Shown piece by piece: positions 24,147 to 36,391 of a stretch of 64,000 nucleotides of DNA; position 1 is the stretch's first letter; every line of letters starts with the position of its first letter. This stretch comes from Neodontobutis hainanensis (lineage: Eukaryota; Chordata; Actinopteri; Gobiiformes; Odontobutidae). The notes below the pieces were generated by a model. That model saw only the letters and a program-made list of their open reading frames with translations, was not told where the DNA came from and did not search any database. The stretch lies in assembly GCA_024349245.1 (NCBI GenBank), contig JALDNG010000005.1, positions 18,852,501 to 18,916,500 on the forward strand, given 5' to 3'. The translations under genes were made by a program, and so were the position numbers.

Positions 24147-24350
24147 CAGTGATGGGACTAACGGCGTAAATTTTTTCAGTAACAAAAAATCTAACAAATT
24201 GCTGTTTCCTCCGTTACAATGCCATTACCATTAATGACAATAATATCTGACGTTGCTATTATTTAGCTCATTGAAGCGGTTTTTATCTGAGTAGGCTTTC
24301 TCTCAGCCGTACGACCTGCAACAGTGATGGGTTGGCTGAACGAGCCGGGT
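24147..24350. mobile_element. Two hAT-type terminal sequences in series
   Basis: CAGTGATGGG occurs at 24147 and again at 24322. The first continues ACTAACGGCGTAAA and holds TAACAAAAAATCTAAC, like a common fish hAT end. The second continues TTGGCTGAACGAGCCGGGTC, related to the GAGCCGGCTC-rich element at 13018-14165. Matching right ends were not found nearby, so both are probably truncated copies, the second placed inside or beside the first. Confidence 0.5.
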
Positions 24351-27300
24351 CATTTTTTATTTTATATTGATAATGTATTATCAGAACATAATTCTTTAAG
24401 GCACAAAAACATTGAACTTCTCTATTGTTGTTCTACATGCTGACTGTTATCAGAAGCCAATAGCTTTCTGAGACTAGATTGTGAACAGACAGCAACAGAA
24501 TCTTTGTGTTTGAAGCAAAACACATAGTGTAAATGGCCTCTAGAGGGCATCGTTCAAGGATCCCATAAAAGCCTTAACATTAGCCTTATTAGAATGTACT
24601 GTATTATTAGTTAAAGCCAGATTGTTGATATCATACAAATGTTGGGACTAACTTGTGAATGTGAAATGTTTTTATGTTTTTCCCATACACATAAGTGGAC
24701 TGTGTTTCAGACAATCAACAGCAGTCTTTTGATGAAGACGACTGAAGGCTGTGATGTTTATTCTGAAGTCTTTGTTAACACTGCAATGCTGTAACACACC
24801 TCTGTCTGCGCCACAGATGCGTGCATGACACAAACTCAATAATAATTGGCGTAGATTGAATCTGACACGTGCTGGTTGCTGACAGCTGCTTTGTTCTATG
24901 GTCCGATTTCAGATTTAACACATCAAAGAGTTGGGAGACTTGACACTCAGCTAAAGACTGAGCGTGAGGCTGACATGCATCGCTTAAGAGACGAGAGGCT
25001 GTTTTCTGCTGGAGATCCAAGTCATGTCCCATTCACTGGCGTTTTTTTTCTTTTTTCACCTTTCTGCCGGATAAATGCACTTGTACAGGACAGCAGTAAA
25101 CATCACACAGGGATGGCCATGTTTACACCTGTAATAAAATGAGTATTGACATGGAAGCCTATTACAATGCACAGTATGTCATGAGAATGAGAATGAGAAG
25201 TAAATATGCTGCATACAGACAACAACATGTATATGCTATTTCAACACCAAATTTTAAAATGCTTTCCAAAAAATTGATTAAAAAAAACACATAAAAATAA
25301 AACACGTAGAATGCATTTCCATTTGAAATCTGCTACAGTGTGGACAACTAGTTAAGGCCCTAATGAATGGTGAAAGTAATCACTTAAGTAATATGGACTT
25401 TCAGATACATCTAAATCCGTTGATAGTGTGGGTTCTGGTCTTACCTTCTTATTACAAAGCCATAGTGTTTTCTGGAACACTCTGAAGCCTCACTGTGAAT
25501 CTATATTTTATCAGTTACACCTATTTTAAAACACACCCTCGAGCGGATTCCAAAGATTACATTTTTTAATGAAGTGAGAATGCCAGCATCAGCGCAACAG
25601 AATAATTTACTTTGGGGAAAATTACAACCTCTTATTGCTTTTACCATGGATCTATAACTGGGAGAAATTGTAATAGAATGTGTCACATTGTACTATTTTT
25701 TTTTTTTTTTTGCTTTTTTTTTTGCTTTTGTTTTTTTTTTACAAACAATGAATCATTTGCAGCAATATCGCTCCTTGTGACTTTAAATGGTTGAATGCAG
25801 CGCAGTAAGACAAATCAAAGATGACCGATCTCAAAGTTGTACAGCCAGAGATGGTCTGTGAGAAATGATGGCCCTGTCAGAAACTTGTTCCTTTGGTCTT
25901 TTGTGAAAGTTAAATTTTTGTTTTCTTATAATCAGACCAATGTCTTGACTGCTAAACCTCCTGCAGTCTTCCTCAAAAGAGTCACATGAAGTTACTGTGA
26001 CGTGTCTTGTCAGCTGTAGTCTGGCTTCTGAAGGACAGTGTCCCAGGTGTGGGACGCATAGACACCCCTTCGCCCGGTTCATTGTCATTGGGGCTCATTT
26101 CCGGATCTCGATCGCCTCTTTATTCCACTGACTGTTTGTTCTCCTCTGTTGTTATATTTCTGGCTTTGTCCCAGTCGAACATAGATAATCCTGCTACCAC
26201 CTTTAATAAAGTATATCAGCTTTTAATAACAGTTGGCTAGATACAAATGAATGTATGCTGACAACTTACTTTATCACTCTCTTTAGCCTGATTTCTATTG
26301 GAACAATACGGTACAGGTTGGGTCAATACTAAACTATTGTCAAAAGATGTACAAAGCAGCAAAGTGAAGCTAAACAATACAATGTGTTGATTGAAGGAAA
26401 GAGAATACTTACTCAGGCAAAAATGAGACGCAAAACAAAAAATACAAAATGTTTCCTAAAATAAGGCATGTCAAAAGCACAATTCATACACTGGGTCATT
26501 CAAAGTGTTTTACAGAAATAAAATATACATTTAAAATACATAGGCATGATTTAGAATAAGGAACAAAGCAACAGCTGCTTCTGGTTTTTAGGTCACCGTT
26601 GTACAGCTCTCACTTTGTTAATTTAATCTACATCGCCTCAAAAACAAGCAAAACCTTTGATATTTAACAGCAAACCTAAATTGTAGGAAAATATATGCAG
26701 ATGTTTAAATTTAAAGTTAAAAGCCACAACAATCTTTCCCCACTAGTCTCCTCCAACATCTGCTATACTCCAGATTAACTCTTAATTCTAATTACGGGCG
26801 ATACATTTAAGTTTTGAAGGGTGGCTTTCCTTTAAATTCTAGTATCACATTGTGACATTAATAATGAAAAAATCATACAGTGTGCCGAGGGCTTTAAAAT
26901 GTGTGCAGACATTGGGAATAGAATCTGATTATGAGGTCATCTGTAAGGTGAGGTTAACAAGACATTTACGGTGGAAGTGTACAATCTGAGCAATTTTACT
27001 CCAATTTAAAAAAAAGTACAAAAGGGAGACAAATGATTTACTCTCCCCTAAAGACGAGGAGGACACTGTTCTGGAGCTACAGCGGTGCTCATTAGGTTTA
27101 GTGGAGACTCCGACAGCCTGAAGGAGAGTGGAAGTGTTTAAGGGCAGTGTGATGAGTCCCTAAACACCCCCGCGTTATAAGGTAAGGCAAAGTGAGGCGG
27201 GCCGTAATGACTCTGAGTTAAACAGCACATTTGAACCACGCTGCGACGAGAGTGAGAGAGGCAGCTCCTCTTCTGTAACTCTGGATCCAGCAGCATTTTG

Positions 27301-29829
27301 ATGTCTCTAACAAGAACACAATAAATTGTTCCTCATTATTCAGTAATTAACTCCAATGCGCCGGGTCCCCATCCCCCTGCACCTCGCTGTAAATCACTGG
27401 CTCATCTGCGCCGCTCTTTAATTTCCTCTTTGCTGTGGGGGGCGGGGGCAGGAGAGGCTGGAGGTGGCAGAGGGGGGCACTGCAGCTTGATGCACTCCAT
27501 CATCCCCTTGGCACCCTCCTGTTGGCCTGTCGGACCCTCGGTCTGCAGAGCCACACCCTCCTGCCTGCTCGGCCCTACTGCACCTGCTGCAGGTCAGAGG
27601 TCACATGAGTTAGGGTCACTGCACTCAGGCCCACAACAAGGAAATTTAGTAAATATATTGCATAGCATTTGAGGTGCTCGTCCACATGCAAAAAGCTTTT
27701 CCCACACAATACCAGTTTTTGTGTACTCTGTAAATAATGATGCCCCCTGATCTCGACCGACACTAATGAATAGTCAATAATACATTTGAGTAGATGCACT
27801 TTAGAAAGCCATTTAAAGCATATTTCTTTTGCTATTGAATATTATTTGTTCATGCCTGCAGCTCTTCTGTCTTGTGCAATAATATGGCAATGGCAGAAAA
27901 ACAGAACAAAAGCTGTTTTGTAAAGTAGATTTTGTAAAGGTAGATTCACACTAGAATTATCAAAATTCCTTGTTATTGCTCAGGTCTCTCATTTACCCGA
28001 ATGTTGCTTCAGTGATGTCACATATTTCCATATAGTTTAACTCTATTCAACTTCAAATCTACACTCTGCTCTCTAAATACACATCATAAGAAATAAATGA
28101 CTGACAATTGCATTATTTGCTCAGTGTTTTAAGTGGTGGCATATTCTTTAGTGTTGTCCACTAACTTTCTGTTGCTAATATTTTAGCAGTGCAGAGTCAC
28201 AGATTACAGTCTGTAATCCTTAAGTAGCCAATACAACCTTTCTTCTTTCTTAAAAAAAATAAAATAAATTCCCCATGATCCCTGTGCACTGAGCATTTAG
28301 CCACATTCTTTGAGGAATGTGTGTGTGAAAAGGATTGGATAAGCCAGATCCAACTTTTTTGACCTGTATCAGTTTGCTACAGTTTTGTGCTGTGCAATGC
28401 GCTTAAAAAGAAGTGCATACTAGTAGTGCTATTATCACTGAGAATCTGACAGATGAAGAGGACATTTACAGACAGTGCTGCATGATGTATGCACAAGCTA
28501 ACATTCTCATCCGCAGGTTTGGTGCGTGTTCACGTAGACTTCACGTGGCAATGACAGTATGAGGCTCTTACTTGAGGCTGAGATGGGAGAGTGCAAGTCA
28601 GGGGTCAAACCTTTCAGGCTGTTTTAAGGAATCTAATGTACATATGTGCAGAAATGAATGTAATAATCTGTACACGCTTGTTTTTTATATTTAAATCTAT
28701 ATGATATACATTAACAACTAAGTTGAATACTTTGTAAAATTATCCATGAGTATGGATTCATAATTAATATTTCTTATTGCGCCTCGGGGCCCCCTAAGTA
28801 GCTGCTGCCCAGGGCCCACAAAGTCTATATTAACGCTTCTGTGCTCATTTGAAACAGGTTTACATTTCCTCACATTTTATTTCAAGGTGACAATGGTTCA
28901 CTAATCAACCACTTGAAATCACTTTTTCTCACCATAAATGCTAGTTCAGAATCACAGAAAAACACAGGAAGTCTACAGTATTGCATATACCATTGCATAT
29001 CATATCATGTATTGTTGTGGCAGACACAAGTGTTTGTAGTTAAGGTACACCCACGTTTGAAAAATATATTTATACTACTGCACAAGTCTTTCTTACTGCT
29101 GTCACAGCACTGACACATCCCCTCCCCTCATCTTAATTGTTAAAATGAGCTCCTTAATTGGCATCAGAGTAAAATCACCTGTCATTTCAGCTGGGAATCC
29201 CGCCTTGATTGAAAGGTATCATAAAAACCCGCCCAGGGCCTGGTTTTCATGGCGGTGCCTTCTGGGATCTCCCTGTGTGTCTTTACGATCTCTGCCCATG
29301 GGCACAGCTCTCACTTCACTGTCAGCTCGTTGTGACTGGTGACACATATCCACGCGTTTGGCCCAAATATAGATCCAAGAGAGTCAGTGGTGTCAGGCAC
29401 AATTCCTGGAGGATGTTGTGGGGAGTGTTTTCCACCGTGCTATTAACGCCCCTGACCTAATTGAGGGAAGATGCACTTGGTGTTTCTCTATAACGCGGGA
29501 TGGGTCAGGTTCATTTGAGGGGCTAATTGTGAAGTCGCCGTTTAAAGTAGGACAAATGAACAAATGACAGAAAATGGGGACAGATGACAAAATACTTGAT
29601 AGATGTTTAATGGATTCAAAAATACCCCTCTGTGTTCTTGTGGATGTAACATTCTGCAAGAAAAGTGATATGAAGTTTTGCACTAGTCTATTGAAGTTAG
29701 GAGACAAAGCACACACCACTGGTCTTATTGATGCAGCACTGTTTGGTCTGCTTTAAACAAAGTCTTGTTCATTTTCTTGGAAACACAGGCAAAAACCTGG
29801 TCCAGTGAGAAAAAAAAACAAACAAAAAA
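24351..29829. other. Long intergenic stretch, no gene
   Basis: No exon was recognised over about 5.5 kb. T-rich low-complexity DNA lies at 25695-25741. At 26041 the words GTGTCCCAGGTGTGGGAC echo the core of the MITE at 16669-16960. Candidate conserved non-coding blocks are about 27000-27610 (mixed composition, ATTCAGTAATTAACTCCAAT motif) and about 29110-29560. The frames 27430-27672 and 29209-29460 fall in these blocks and show no family resemblance. Confidence 0.4.
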
Positions 29830-30195
29830 AAAGAAGGTAAAAAATCTAGGGGTCAAATTAAATCAATATTATCATGTGCATTTTACCACCTCAAAAAAAT
29901 TGTCAAACTCAGTGGGATAATATCCAAACCAGACTTAAAGAAGACTTTGCTATGATTTCATCTCCTGCACGTTAGAATATTGTAACGGCCTGCTCACTGG
30001 GCTCTCAAATCAAGCTTTAAGACAGCTGCAGGTTAATTAGAAAGCTTATGTCCTGACCAGAACCAGGAAGTACAGCCACATAAGTCCTGTTTTTTAAAGG
30101 TTTGAACTGGCTTCCTGTTGCTCTTGTTGGTGCAGAAAAGACCACCCAGAGGACACCAGCCCTGTTTGTGCTCTCAATCAAACTCTAGTTTTTTT
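29830..30195 (+). mobile_element. L2-like LINE 3' fragment
   Basis: Read across frames, this is the thumb and C-terminal part of a fish L2-like reverse transcriptase. It has a Lys-rich start with FHLKKIVKLSGIISKPDLKK, then ISSPARLEYCNGLLTGLSNQ, then RKAYVLTRTRKYSHISPV and LNWLPVAL. Several indels interrupt the frame, and no 5' part is present. It is related to the fragment at 4833-5115, which starts about where this one ends in the protein. Confidence 0.75.
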
Positions 30196-31852
30196 TTTTT
30201 TTTTTCAGAAAGTCTGCATTGTTTACAGAGTTGTGAAGGCGCAAACAAGAATTGAAAGCACTAAAAATCAGATTTGGAATCTAGAGTTCATCGTGGAGTA
30301 AAACATTTGAATAAAATAGGAAATAAACTAAAGGTGATTTGGCATTAAGGAATTCATACCTGCACAGGACTAGCACAGATTAGTCTAGAACTAAAAGCAG
30401 GCAGGTTTTCTTTGTCCCACAGAAAATGGCTCTATTGCATTTGAAAGTGTTTGCTTCCATACACTACTCCAACTGCCCTTGGTGATTGTGACTAATTGTA
30501 AATGTCAAACTGGCCCCTTAACCATCTCTAAACCAATTTTGGGGTAAAGCATCATTATGTTAGAATTGCATTAGCGCAGTCCATCAACACATAAAATGTT
30601 ATTTTAAATAAGTGTCCTCTAACATCTCAGTGTGTTCCAGCTAAGTATTATTTTCATTTAGGTAATAATGTTTGCTCTGAAACTGCATTGCATCATGGGT
30701 GTAATCCAACAGAAAAAATAATGCCTAATGGAATGAACATGCATCAAAAATGTGAGATGACATCACACGGCACAGAGTGACCTGTCCGACATTTCAAAAT
30801 GCTCCACTTAAGAAAATCACACTGAATATGTTGGCCATATTAACACAGGAAGGCCATTAGACAAACTGACCTAAATTATTCTGAAGCCACAATGCTCATT
30901 TTCCACAGTGACCTAATCATGAGGAGCACAACATAAGACACTGACAAACCCACTGTTTGAAATAAAACCCCTCTAAACACATAGCATTAATATTTAATGG
31001 TGCAGCTTCCTCAGGAGGCCGCTCCAGGCTGCAGCACCAGCTCTGAAGGGAGAGTGCAATAACACTGTGTGCTGCGGACTGAGAGCATCCTCACGCTAAT
31101 GAAGCGACCAGGGCGTGAACTCGGAGAAAACCTCAGATCCGATTAGTGAGTGCAGATGCATGTAAACACGGCCGAGCAGCTCATGATTACAGCACTTTGC
31201 AAACAGTGAGCGACGTGCTGCCACTTTTTCACTAGCCTCAGTTGAGGGATAAAAAAGTAGAATGCCCGTGTCTTATACATATAATTGATATATTAAAATA
31301 TATGATGTAATAAAATATGATACAGTAAATATACTGCTCTCAGATTCAAACTTTTGAGAGCAGTATATTCTGGTATAAATATTACAGAATCAAAACATAA
31401 AAGGACAAGTTTCTATGTTTCAACACCAGATAGCAGCATTCCACTAAACCAGCAGGCAGCAGAACTCCGAGTTACTGTACATTTATTTATCACTATTGGG
31501 GAATAAAGAGACTATATTGAGAGAAAGAAGCCCTCTTTTACTCTCGAATGCATTCCCCCAAAATTTTCTTCAGTCACGGTTCCACCCCTGCCAACAACAA
31601 AGCGCCCTTTCTTGCTTTCATTCAATAAAAAAAAAAAAAAATAGGAAAAATTAGACCTACCTAAGTTTTTTTTTTTTTGCAAATACAAGAAATTAAAAAA
31701 AACATAAAATAAATTTAGGTCAGTATTCTACTGACAACCTGAAAAAAATAAAATAATATGGCAGTATATAGCACTTTTCAAGGCTATATAACCACTTTTC
31801 TAGTCGGACTGCAGGTACAGGTACATTTGCGTATTACTTATCAATGTATATA
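30196..31852. other. Intergenic; no gene seen
   Basis: A T-run at 30189 marks the end of the LINE piece. From about 30530 to 31260 the sequence is single-copy with a mixed-composition centre (30990-31230), a candidate conserved non-coding block. Poly(A) and poly(T) tracts lie at 31628-31680. No coding similarity was found. Confidence 0.4.
31328..31369. repeat. 15-bp hairpin
   Basis: Exact 15-bp inverted arms, AATATACTGCTCTCA at 31328-31342 and its complement at 31355-31369, surround a 12-base loop. Pairing extends a few bases outward with mismatches. No function is evident. Confidence 0.7.
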
Positions 31853-32279
31853 CAGTGTTGTTCAAAATAATAGCACTACAATGTGACTAACCAGAATAAT
31901 CTAGGTTTTAGTATATTTTTTATTGCTAAATGGCAAACAAGTTACCAGTAGGTGCAGTAGCTTCTCAGAAAACAAACAAGATCCAGCATTTATAATATGC
32001 ATGCTCTTAAGGCTGTGCAATTGGGCAAATAGTTGAAAAGGGTGTGTTCAAAAAAATATCAGTGTCTGCCGTTGACTGTACAAACTCAAAACAATTTTGT
32101 ACAAACGTTTTTTTTTTAGCAATCCTGTGAATCACTAAACTAATATTTAGTTGTATGACCAGTTTTTAAAACTGCTTCACATCTGTGTGGCACCAACATT
32201 TACATTTCTTGGTTTTGTTTCAGAAAGAGCTTCTCGATTGGATTAAGGTCCGGGGATTGGGCTGGGCACTCCATAACAT

Positions 32280-32840
32280 TTATTTTGTTGGTTTGGAACT
32301 AAGCTTTACTTGTTTACTGGTGTGTTTTGGGTCATTGTCATGTTGAAACAAACATTTCAAGGGCATGTCCTCTTCAGCGTAAGACAACATGACCTCTTCA
32401 AGTATTTCGACATATCTAAACTGATCCATGATCCCTGGTATGCAATAAATAGGCCCAACACCATAGTAGGAGAAACATGCCCATATCATGATGCTTGCGT
32501 CACTGTCTTCACTGTCTTCACTGTGGCTTGAATTCAGAGTTTGGGGGTCGTCTCACAAACTGTCTGTGGCCCTTGGACCCAAAAAGAACAGTTTTACTCA
32601 CTTAAAGTCCACAAAATGTTCCTCCATTTCTCTTTAGGCCAGTTGATGAATTCTTTCGCAAATTGTAACCTCTTCTAAACAAGCCTTTTTTTAAAACAGA
32701 GGGACTGCGGGGGATTCTTGAAAATAGATTAGCTTCACACAGACGTCTTCTAACTGTCACAGTACTTACAGGTAACTCTGGACTGTCTTTGATCATCCTG
32801 AAGCTCATTAATGTCTGAGCCTTTGCCATTCTGATTATTC
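32280..32840 (-). pseudogene. Tc1 transposase, frameshifted
   Basis: The - strand first reads DSPELPVSTVTVRRRLCEAN (about 32780), the second helix-turn-helix and following linker. After a frame change it reads MIWACFSYYGVGPIYCIPGI and FQHDNDPKHTSK (about 32320), which contains the second catalytic Asp of the DD34E triad. The frame then breaks before the final catalytic Glu. The beginning of the protein is also degraded (about 32830-33080). The gene is dead. Confidence 0.82.
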
Positions 32841-33310
32841 TTCGATCAATTTTGATGTTGTCTTACATTTTCTTCCACGTCTCTCTGGTTTTGCTCTCCA
32901 TTTTAAGGCATTGGAGATCATTTTAAATGAACAGCCTATAATTTTTTTTCACCTCTTTATAGGTTTTCCTCTCTTCATCAACTTTTTAATCAAAGTACGC
33001 TGTTCTTCTGAACAATATCTTAAACCCATTTTCCTCAGGCTTTCAAATGCATGTTCAACATATGCTGGTGGCTTCATCCTTAAATAGGGGCACCTGATTC
33101 ACACCTTTTTTTCACAAAATTGATGACCTCAGTGATTGAATGCCACACTGCTATTTTTTTTAACACACCCCTTTGAGCTAATTACCCAATTGCACAGCCT
33201 TAAGAGCGTGCATATCATAAATAATGGTCTTGTTTGTTTTCTGAGAATCTACTGCACCTACTGGTAATTTGTTTTCCACTTAGCAATAAAAAAATATACT
33301 AAAAACCTAA

Positions 33311-33580
33311 CCACTTTGCGCACTCCAGCCTCACAGCAAGAAGGTCCTGGGTTTGATTCCCATTCAGGACAGGGCTTTTCTCTGTGGTGTTAACATGTTC
33401 TCCCTGTGTCTGCGTAGGTTTCCTCTGGGTACTCCGGTTTTCCCTACCACAAAAAACATGTACAATATAGTACTACAAATGGAAATTAGCTTTTCAACTA
33501 TAATCTGGTACAAGCATCACTGCCCCGGCTTAATGTACATTGTATGCTGTCCTAAAGAAATAAACTAATCTTAATCTTAT
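33311..33580 (+). mobile_element. SINE inserted in the Tc1 inverted repeat
   Basis: The piece has GCCTCACAGCAAGAAGGTCC, GGGTTTGATTCCC (box B-like), ACATGTTCTCCCTGTGTCTG and TCTGGGTACTCCGG, matching the head of the SINE at 13583-13959 in the opposite orientation. It ends with an ATAAACTAATCTTAATCTT tail. On both sides the Tc1 terminal repeat resumes (CTAAAAACCTA before, TTATTCTGGTT after), so the insertion is younger than the transposon. Confidence 0.75.
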
Positions 33581-33634
33581 TCTGGTTCGTCACATTGTAC
33601 TGCTATTGTTTTGAACAATACTGTATTTCTAGAG

Positions 33635-33975
33635 TTTTAGCAATGCATATGCTAATCTTGTCAGGCAGATGTCAGTATAACAGCTTTGGATGAGGAAGCA
33701 CCTAAAGTTATCAGTATTTACCTCTGGATCCTCCATGTGGCGTTTTTTTGGCCCTAAACAACATAGTCTGAACCCCCCATAGCTTGTAGCCTTCGTGTAG
33801 TGAAGCCTTAAACGGAAGAAGCCAATTGTTTATGTTCTTTACCCACTCACTGGTAGCACACACGTGTAGTTAGTCAGTTGCCATTTGCCAAAACAATTTT
33901 GTTTAGGCAGAATTTGTGGGTTTTTTTTGGCTAATTCCGCTTTTGTCCATTGAAAATTATGTCATCTGTTTTACT
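33635..33975 (+). repeat. CTACCCACTCACT repeat family, copy 4
   Basis: The order is GTTTTAGCAATGCATATGCT, AATCTTGTCAGGCAGATG, CTCTGGATCCTCCATGTGG, TTCTTTACCCACTCACTGG, TAGCACACACGTGTAGTTAG, TCAGTTGCCATTTGCC, TTTTGTTTAGGCAGAA and TTTTGTCCATTGAAAAT. This is the most complete copy in the window. It begins about 10 bases after the right end of the Tc1 element. Confidence 0.62.
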
Positions 33976-34868
33976 TCTTTAAAGCTGCAGTGTCCCAAAA
34001 TCCTTCACTCATACTTTTCCTTGCATACCTAAAATAAAACTGCATTTTTTCCCCAGGTGCACAGGAACTTTGTGCTATACTTTAAGAAAGTCTCCTTATG
34101 ATCTTTTGATCACAGACTATTTGTGTCTTAGTTGTCACCAGAAGGACTCTTTTCACATCGAATCATTTCCGCATTTCTTTCCTTGTCCCGGATTTAACTA
34201 GAAGCTGTGTGTACACTAATGGGCTAATGCTGTCCTCTGAACAGCCGTTAAAGTGCGCGCAGTGAAAACCAGCTGACCTTGTCCACATCCGCCAGGCCGG
34301 GATGGGACACCATTTGAACATGACCAGTAAAGGAGCAAGCCATTTGAATGTTATTAAAATGTTAGAGCTCCTAAAGCCTGTGCAACTCCCAGCGCCATCA
34401 GGTAATTTGAAAGAGATCCAGCGAATTTAAGATGTGCAGATGTTTTTGCTTTAAAACTAGCATCTGTTTATGCAGACACACTTTATGTTGGGAAAACCGC
34501 AGAGGACCTCCGATAGGTTTTATGGAGCTGTTTGAGCCTAGCACAGCGTTGTAATTGGGCTGTAGCAGGTAATGAGAAAATTGGTCACAAGCAGTGCTCC
34601 CTCTAGATACAAGCTACAACATACAATTTTGCACAGCGTGGGCAGTAGCTGCAGTTATTTTGTGCTGTCTGGAATTTAGAAGGTCAAACAAATTATTCCA
34701 AAACATAACCATAATACACACAAAAGGGATTTTTTTCAATGAACAGTGCAAATTCCTGAAGTTTTGCATTGTTGTCAAAACAAATGTTTACTGTGCCAAC
34801 GAAAGCTGTGATTTTCCCTTTTAAGTATATAGGAATAAGCAAGTTTAACACACTACATAATATATTGT
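33976..34868. other. Intergenic; single-copy block
   Basis: No gene was seen. From about 34140 to 34580 the sequence is non-repetitive with balanced composition, a candidate conserved non-coding block. The frames 34594-34899 on both strands overlap each other and show no family resemblance. Confidence 0.4.
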
Positions 34869-35425
34869 GTAGGGGCAGCTCTGCCTCTCCTGCTGCCATC
34901 TCCCATAATCACACTTTCTCCCACAGTCCAGTTTTATGCTCTTACTGTCACACACCTGTTAAAAGTAATTTTGAAGTTCTTCTTCTTTCATCCTTCCCCG
35001 AGGATAGTACTCCTCTGGTGGTATTTGTAGACTTCAACATCCAACTTTGAAAGCCACAGCCTGCCAACTTCAATAACCTGATTGCATCATTTGTCTCCAC
35101 ATCAGCAACCCACTGGTCTGGTAACCAACTAGATCTTATCTACACATAGTACTGCTCCACTCAGCACACTCAGGTCACGCCACTGCACACGTCTGATCAT
35201 TTCTTCGTAACTCTTGACCTAACTTCTGCAGACACTGAAATTGTTTTACCACTGGTCACTTTCCGACGCAACCTGCGTACACTTACTCCCTCCCACTTTT
35301 CCTCTGTCGTCTCTTCTGCGCTCACCTCTCTTTTGATCACCAACAGCACCACTGACACTGTGTGCTTCACACTTACATCTAGACCAGCCCCTACATCCTC
35401 GTTTATCATCAAATTTAAATAACAC
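34869..35425 (+). pseudogene. LINE endonuclease fragment
   Basis: The + strand encodes part of the apurinic-like endonuclease of a fish non-LTR retrotransposon. It reads PLVVFVDFNIQL near 35020 (family GDFN, here with G replaced by V), then SATHWSGNQLDLIYT near 35110, then TPLHTSDHFFVTLDLT near 35190, which keeps the SDH active-site motif, and then TFRRNLRTLTPSHFSS. In-frame stops occur after DFNIQL and after LIYT. No reverse transcriptase follows, so the piece is isolated and non-functional. Confidence 0.75.
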
Positions 35426-35842
35426 TCTTTACTCTTTTTGTCCATCTTAAAAGTAATCTTTTTTGAGGTCCATAAAACAAAAAGAAGCCTTAATTTCCAT
35501 TCTTTCCTTTCACCTCTTCACTTCAGGGGTCACCAGCAAATCATAATTAATAATTTGCATTTGGTAAAAGTTTTTGGAACCTGCACAAAAGTATATAGTT
35601 GCGGGGGCTTGTGACCCCTTGTGGCCGGGTAATAAGTTCCATTACTGCCAGTTAATGTCTCTACAACTGCCCAGTGAGGACACAGTTAGCAAAGGGCAGA
35701 TAAATTAGAAGAAAAGTATGATTCTTATTTGAACACCCATTTTACATCAATACCTCTAGAATGAATGGATTTTGTTTCTAAATTTCTGAAGCAAACTCAT
35801 AATCCCATTAACAGCATGTTTCTGCAGGGCTACTTTAGGTGC

Positions 35843-36391
35843 TCACACAGTGTAGATATCGAGGTTGTGAGGTGAGTAATTTATATCTGCACTTTGAGGT
35901 TTTTCTAGTAGTTTATTGTGAAGCACTACATAACAGATAGCACCATTACACTGCTGTTGTTTGTCCAGGGAAGTGAAGGTAACAGCAGAAAACAAATATT
36001 TAGTAATTGAACACCATCCACAGTGACACTGTGGGGAGCCTCTGCTCCACACTGACCCCTCAGGGAAACCAACGGCGCTATAGAACAATGCCGACCCGTT
36101 TACTATTCTCACACTGACAGCACAAGCGCGCTCTGTGCCTGTTTCCCATTCTTTGACAAGAACATATTTCAGACTCAAGTGATCCAAACAGTCATCTAGC
36201 ACTTGAGAGAACTGTCTTTGAGAAGAGAGGTCGAGGGGAGCGACAAGGACGAGTGTCCTACAAATGCTACATCCAACAGGCTCCTGTGCTTCCAGTGGCA
36301 CTTGAACTGAAATAGGCATGCTCAACAGGGAACAAGCTTCAAGACTTTTTTCCCACATTTCACAGAGACTCTCATGTTGGAGCTGGAGTAG
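35843..36391 (-). CDS. Candidate 3'-terminal exon, unrecognised protein
   Basis: An open frame of 182 codons runs to TGA at 35845-35843 without interruption. It can begin in phase 0 at 36391 behind a plausible acceptor (CTGTTGATTCTCACCAG). The composition is protein-like: MPISVQVPLEAQEPVG, RTLVLVAPLDLSSQRQFSQV, DDCLDHLSLKYVLVKEW and AVSVRIVNGSALFYSAVGF read as alternating strands and helices of a compact domain. No family is recognised. It lies 1.8 kb downstream of the mdfic2 stop on the same strand. Upstream exons were not found. It could be the last exon of another gene, a decayed pseudogene, or an unusually long chance frame. Confidence 0.4.
   Translation of the reverse strand, partial: LLQLQHESLCEMWEKSLEACSLLSMPISVQVPLEAQEPVGCSICRTLVLVAPLDLSSQRQFSQVLDDCLDHLSLKYVLVKEWETGTERACAVSVRIVNGSALFYSAVGFPEGSVWSRGSPQCHCGWCSITKYLFSAVTFTSLDKQQQCNGAICYVVLHNKLLEKPQSADINYSPHNLDIYTV

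Larger units (their letters stand above)
31853..33623 (-). mobile_element. Tc1 transposon with long TIRs
   Basis: The left end is TA followed by CAGTGTTGTTCAAAATAATA and the right end is its mirror, GTTTTGAACAATACTG followed by TA. Terminal similarity continues for more than 100 bases, through CAAGTTACCAGTAGGTGCAG on the left and CTGCACCTACTGGTAATTTG on the right. The transposase lies on the - strand. A SINE (33311-33580) splits the right inverted repeat. The paired TA fits the Tc1/mariner target site. Confidence 0.88.

Noticed and set aside
24147..24350. A complete second hAT element
   Set aside because: Two left-type ends are visible, but no matching right end or duplication was found.
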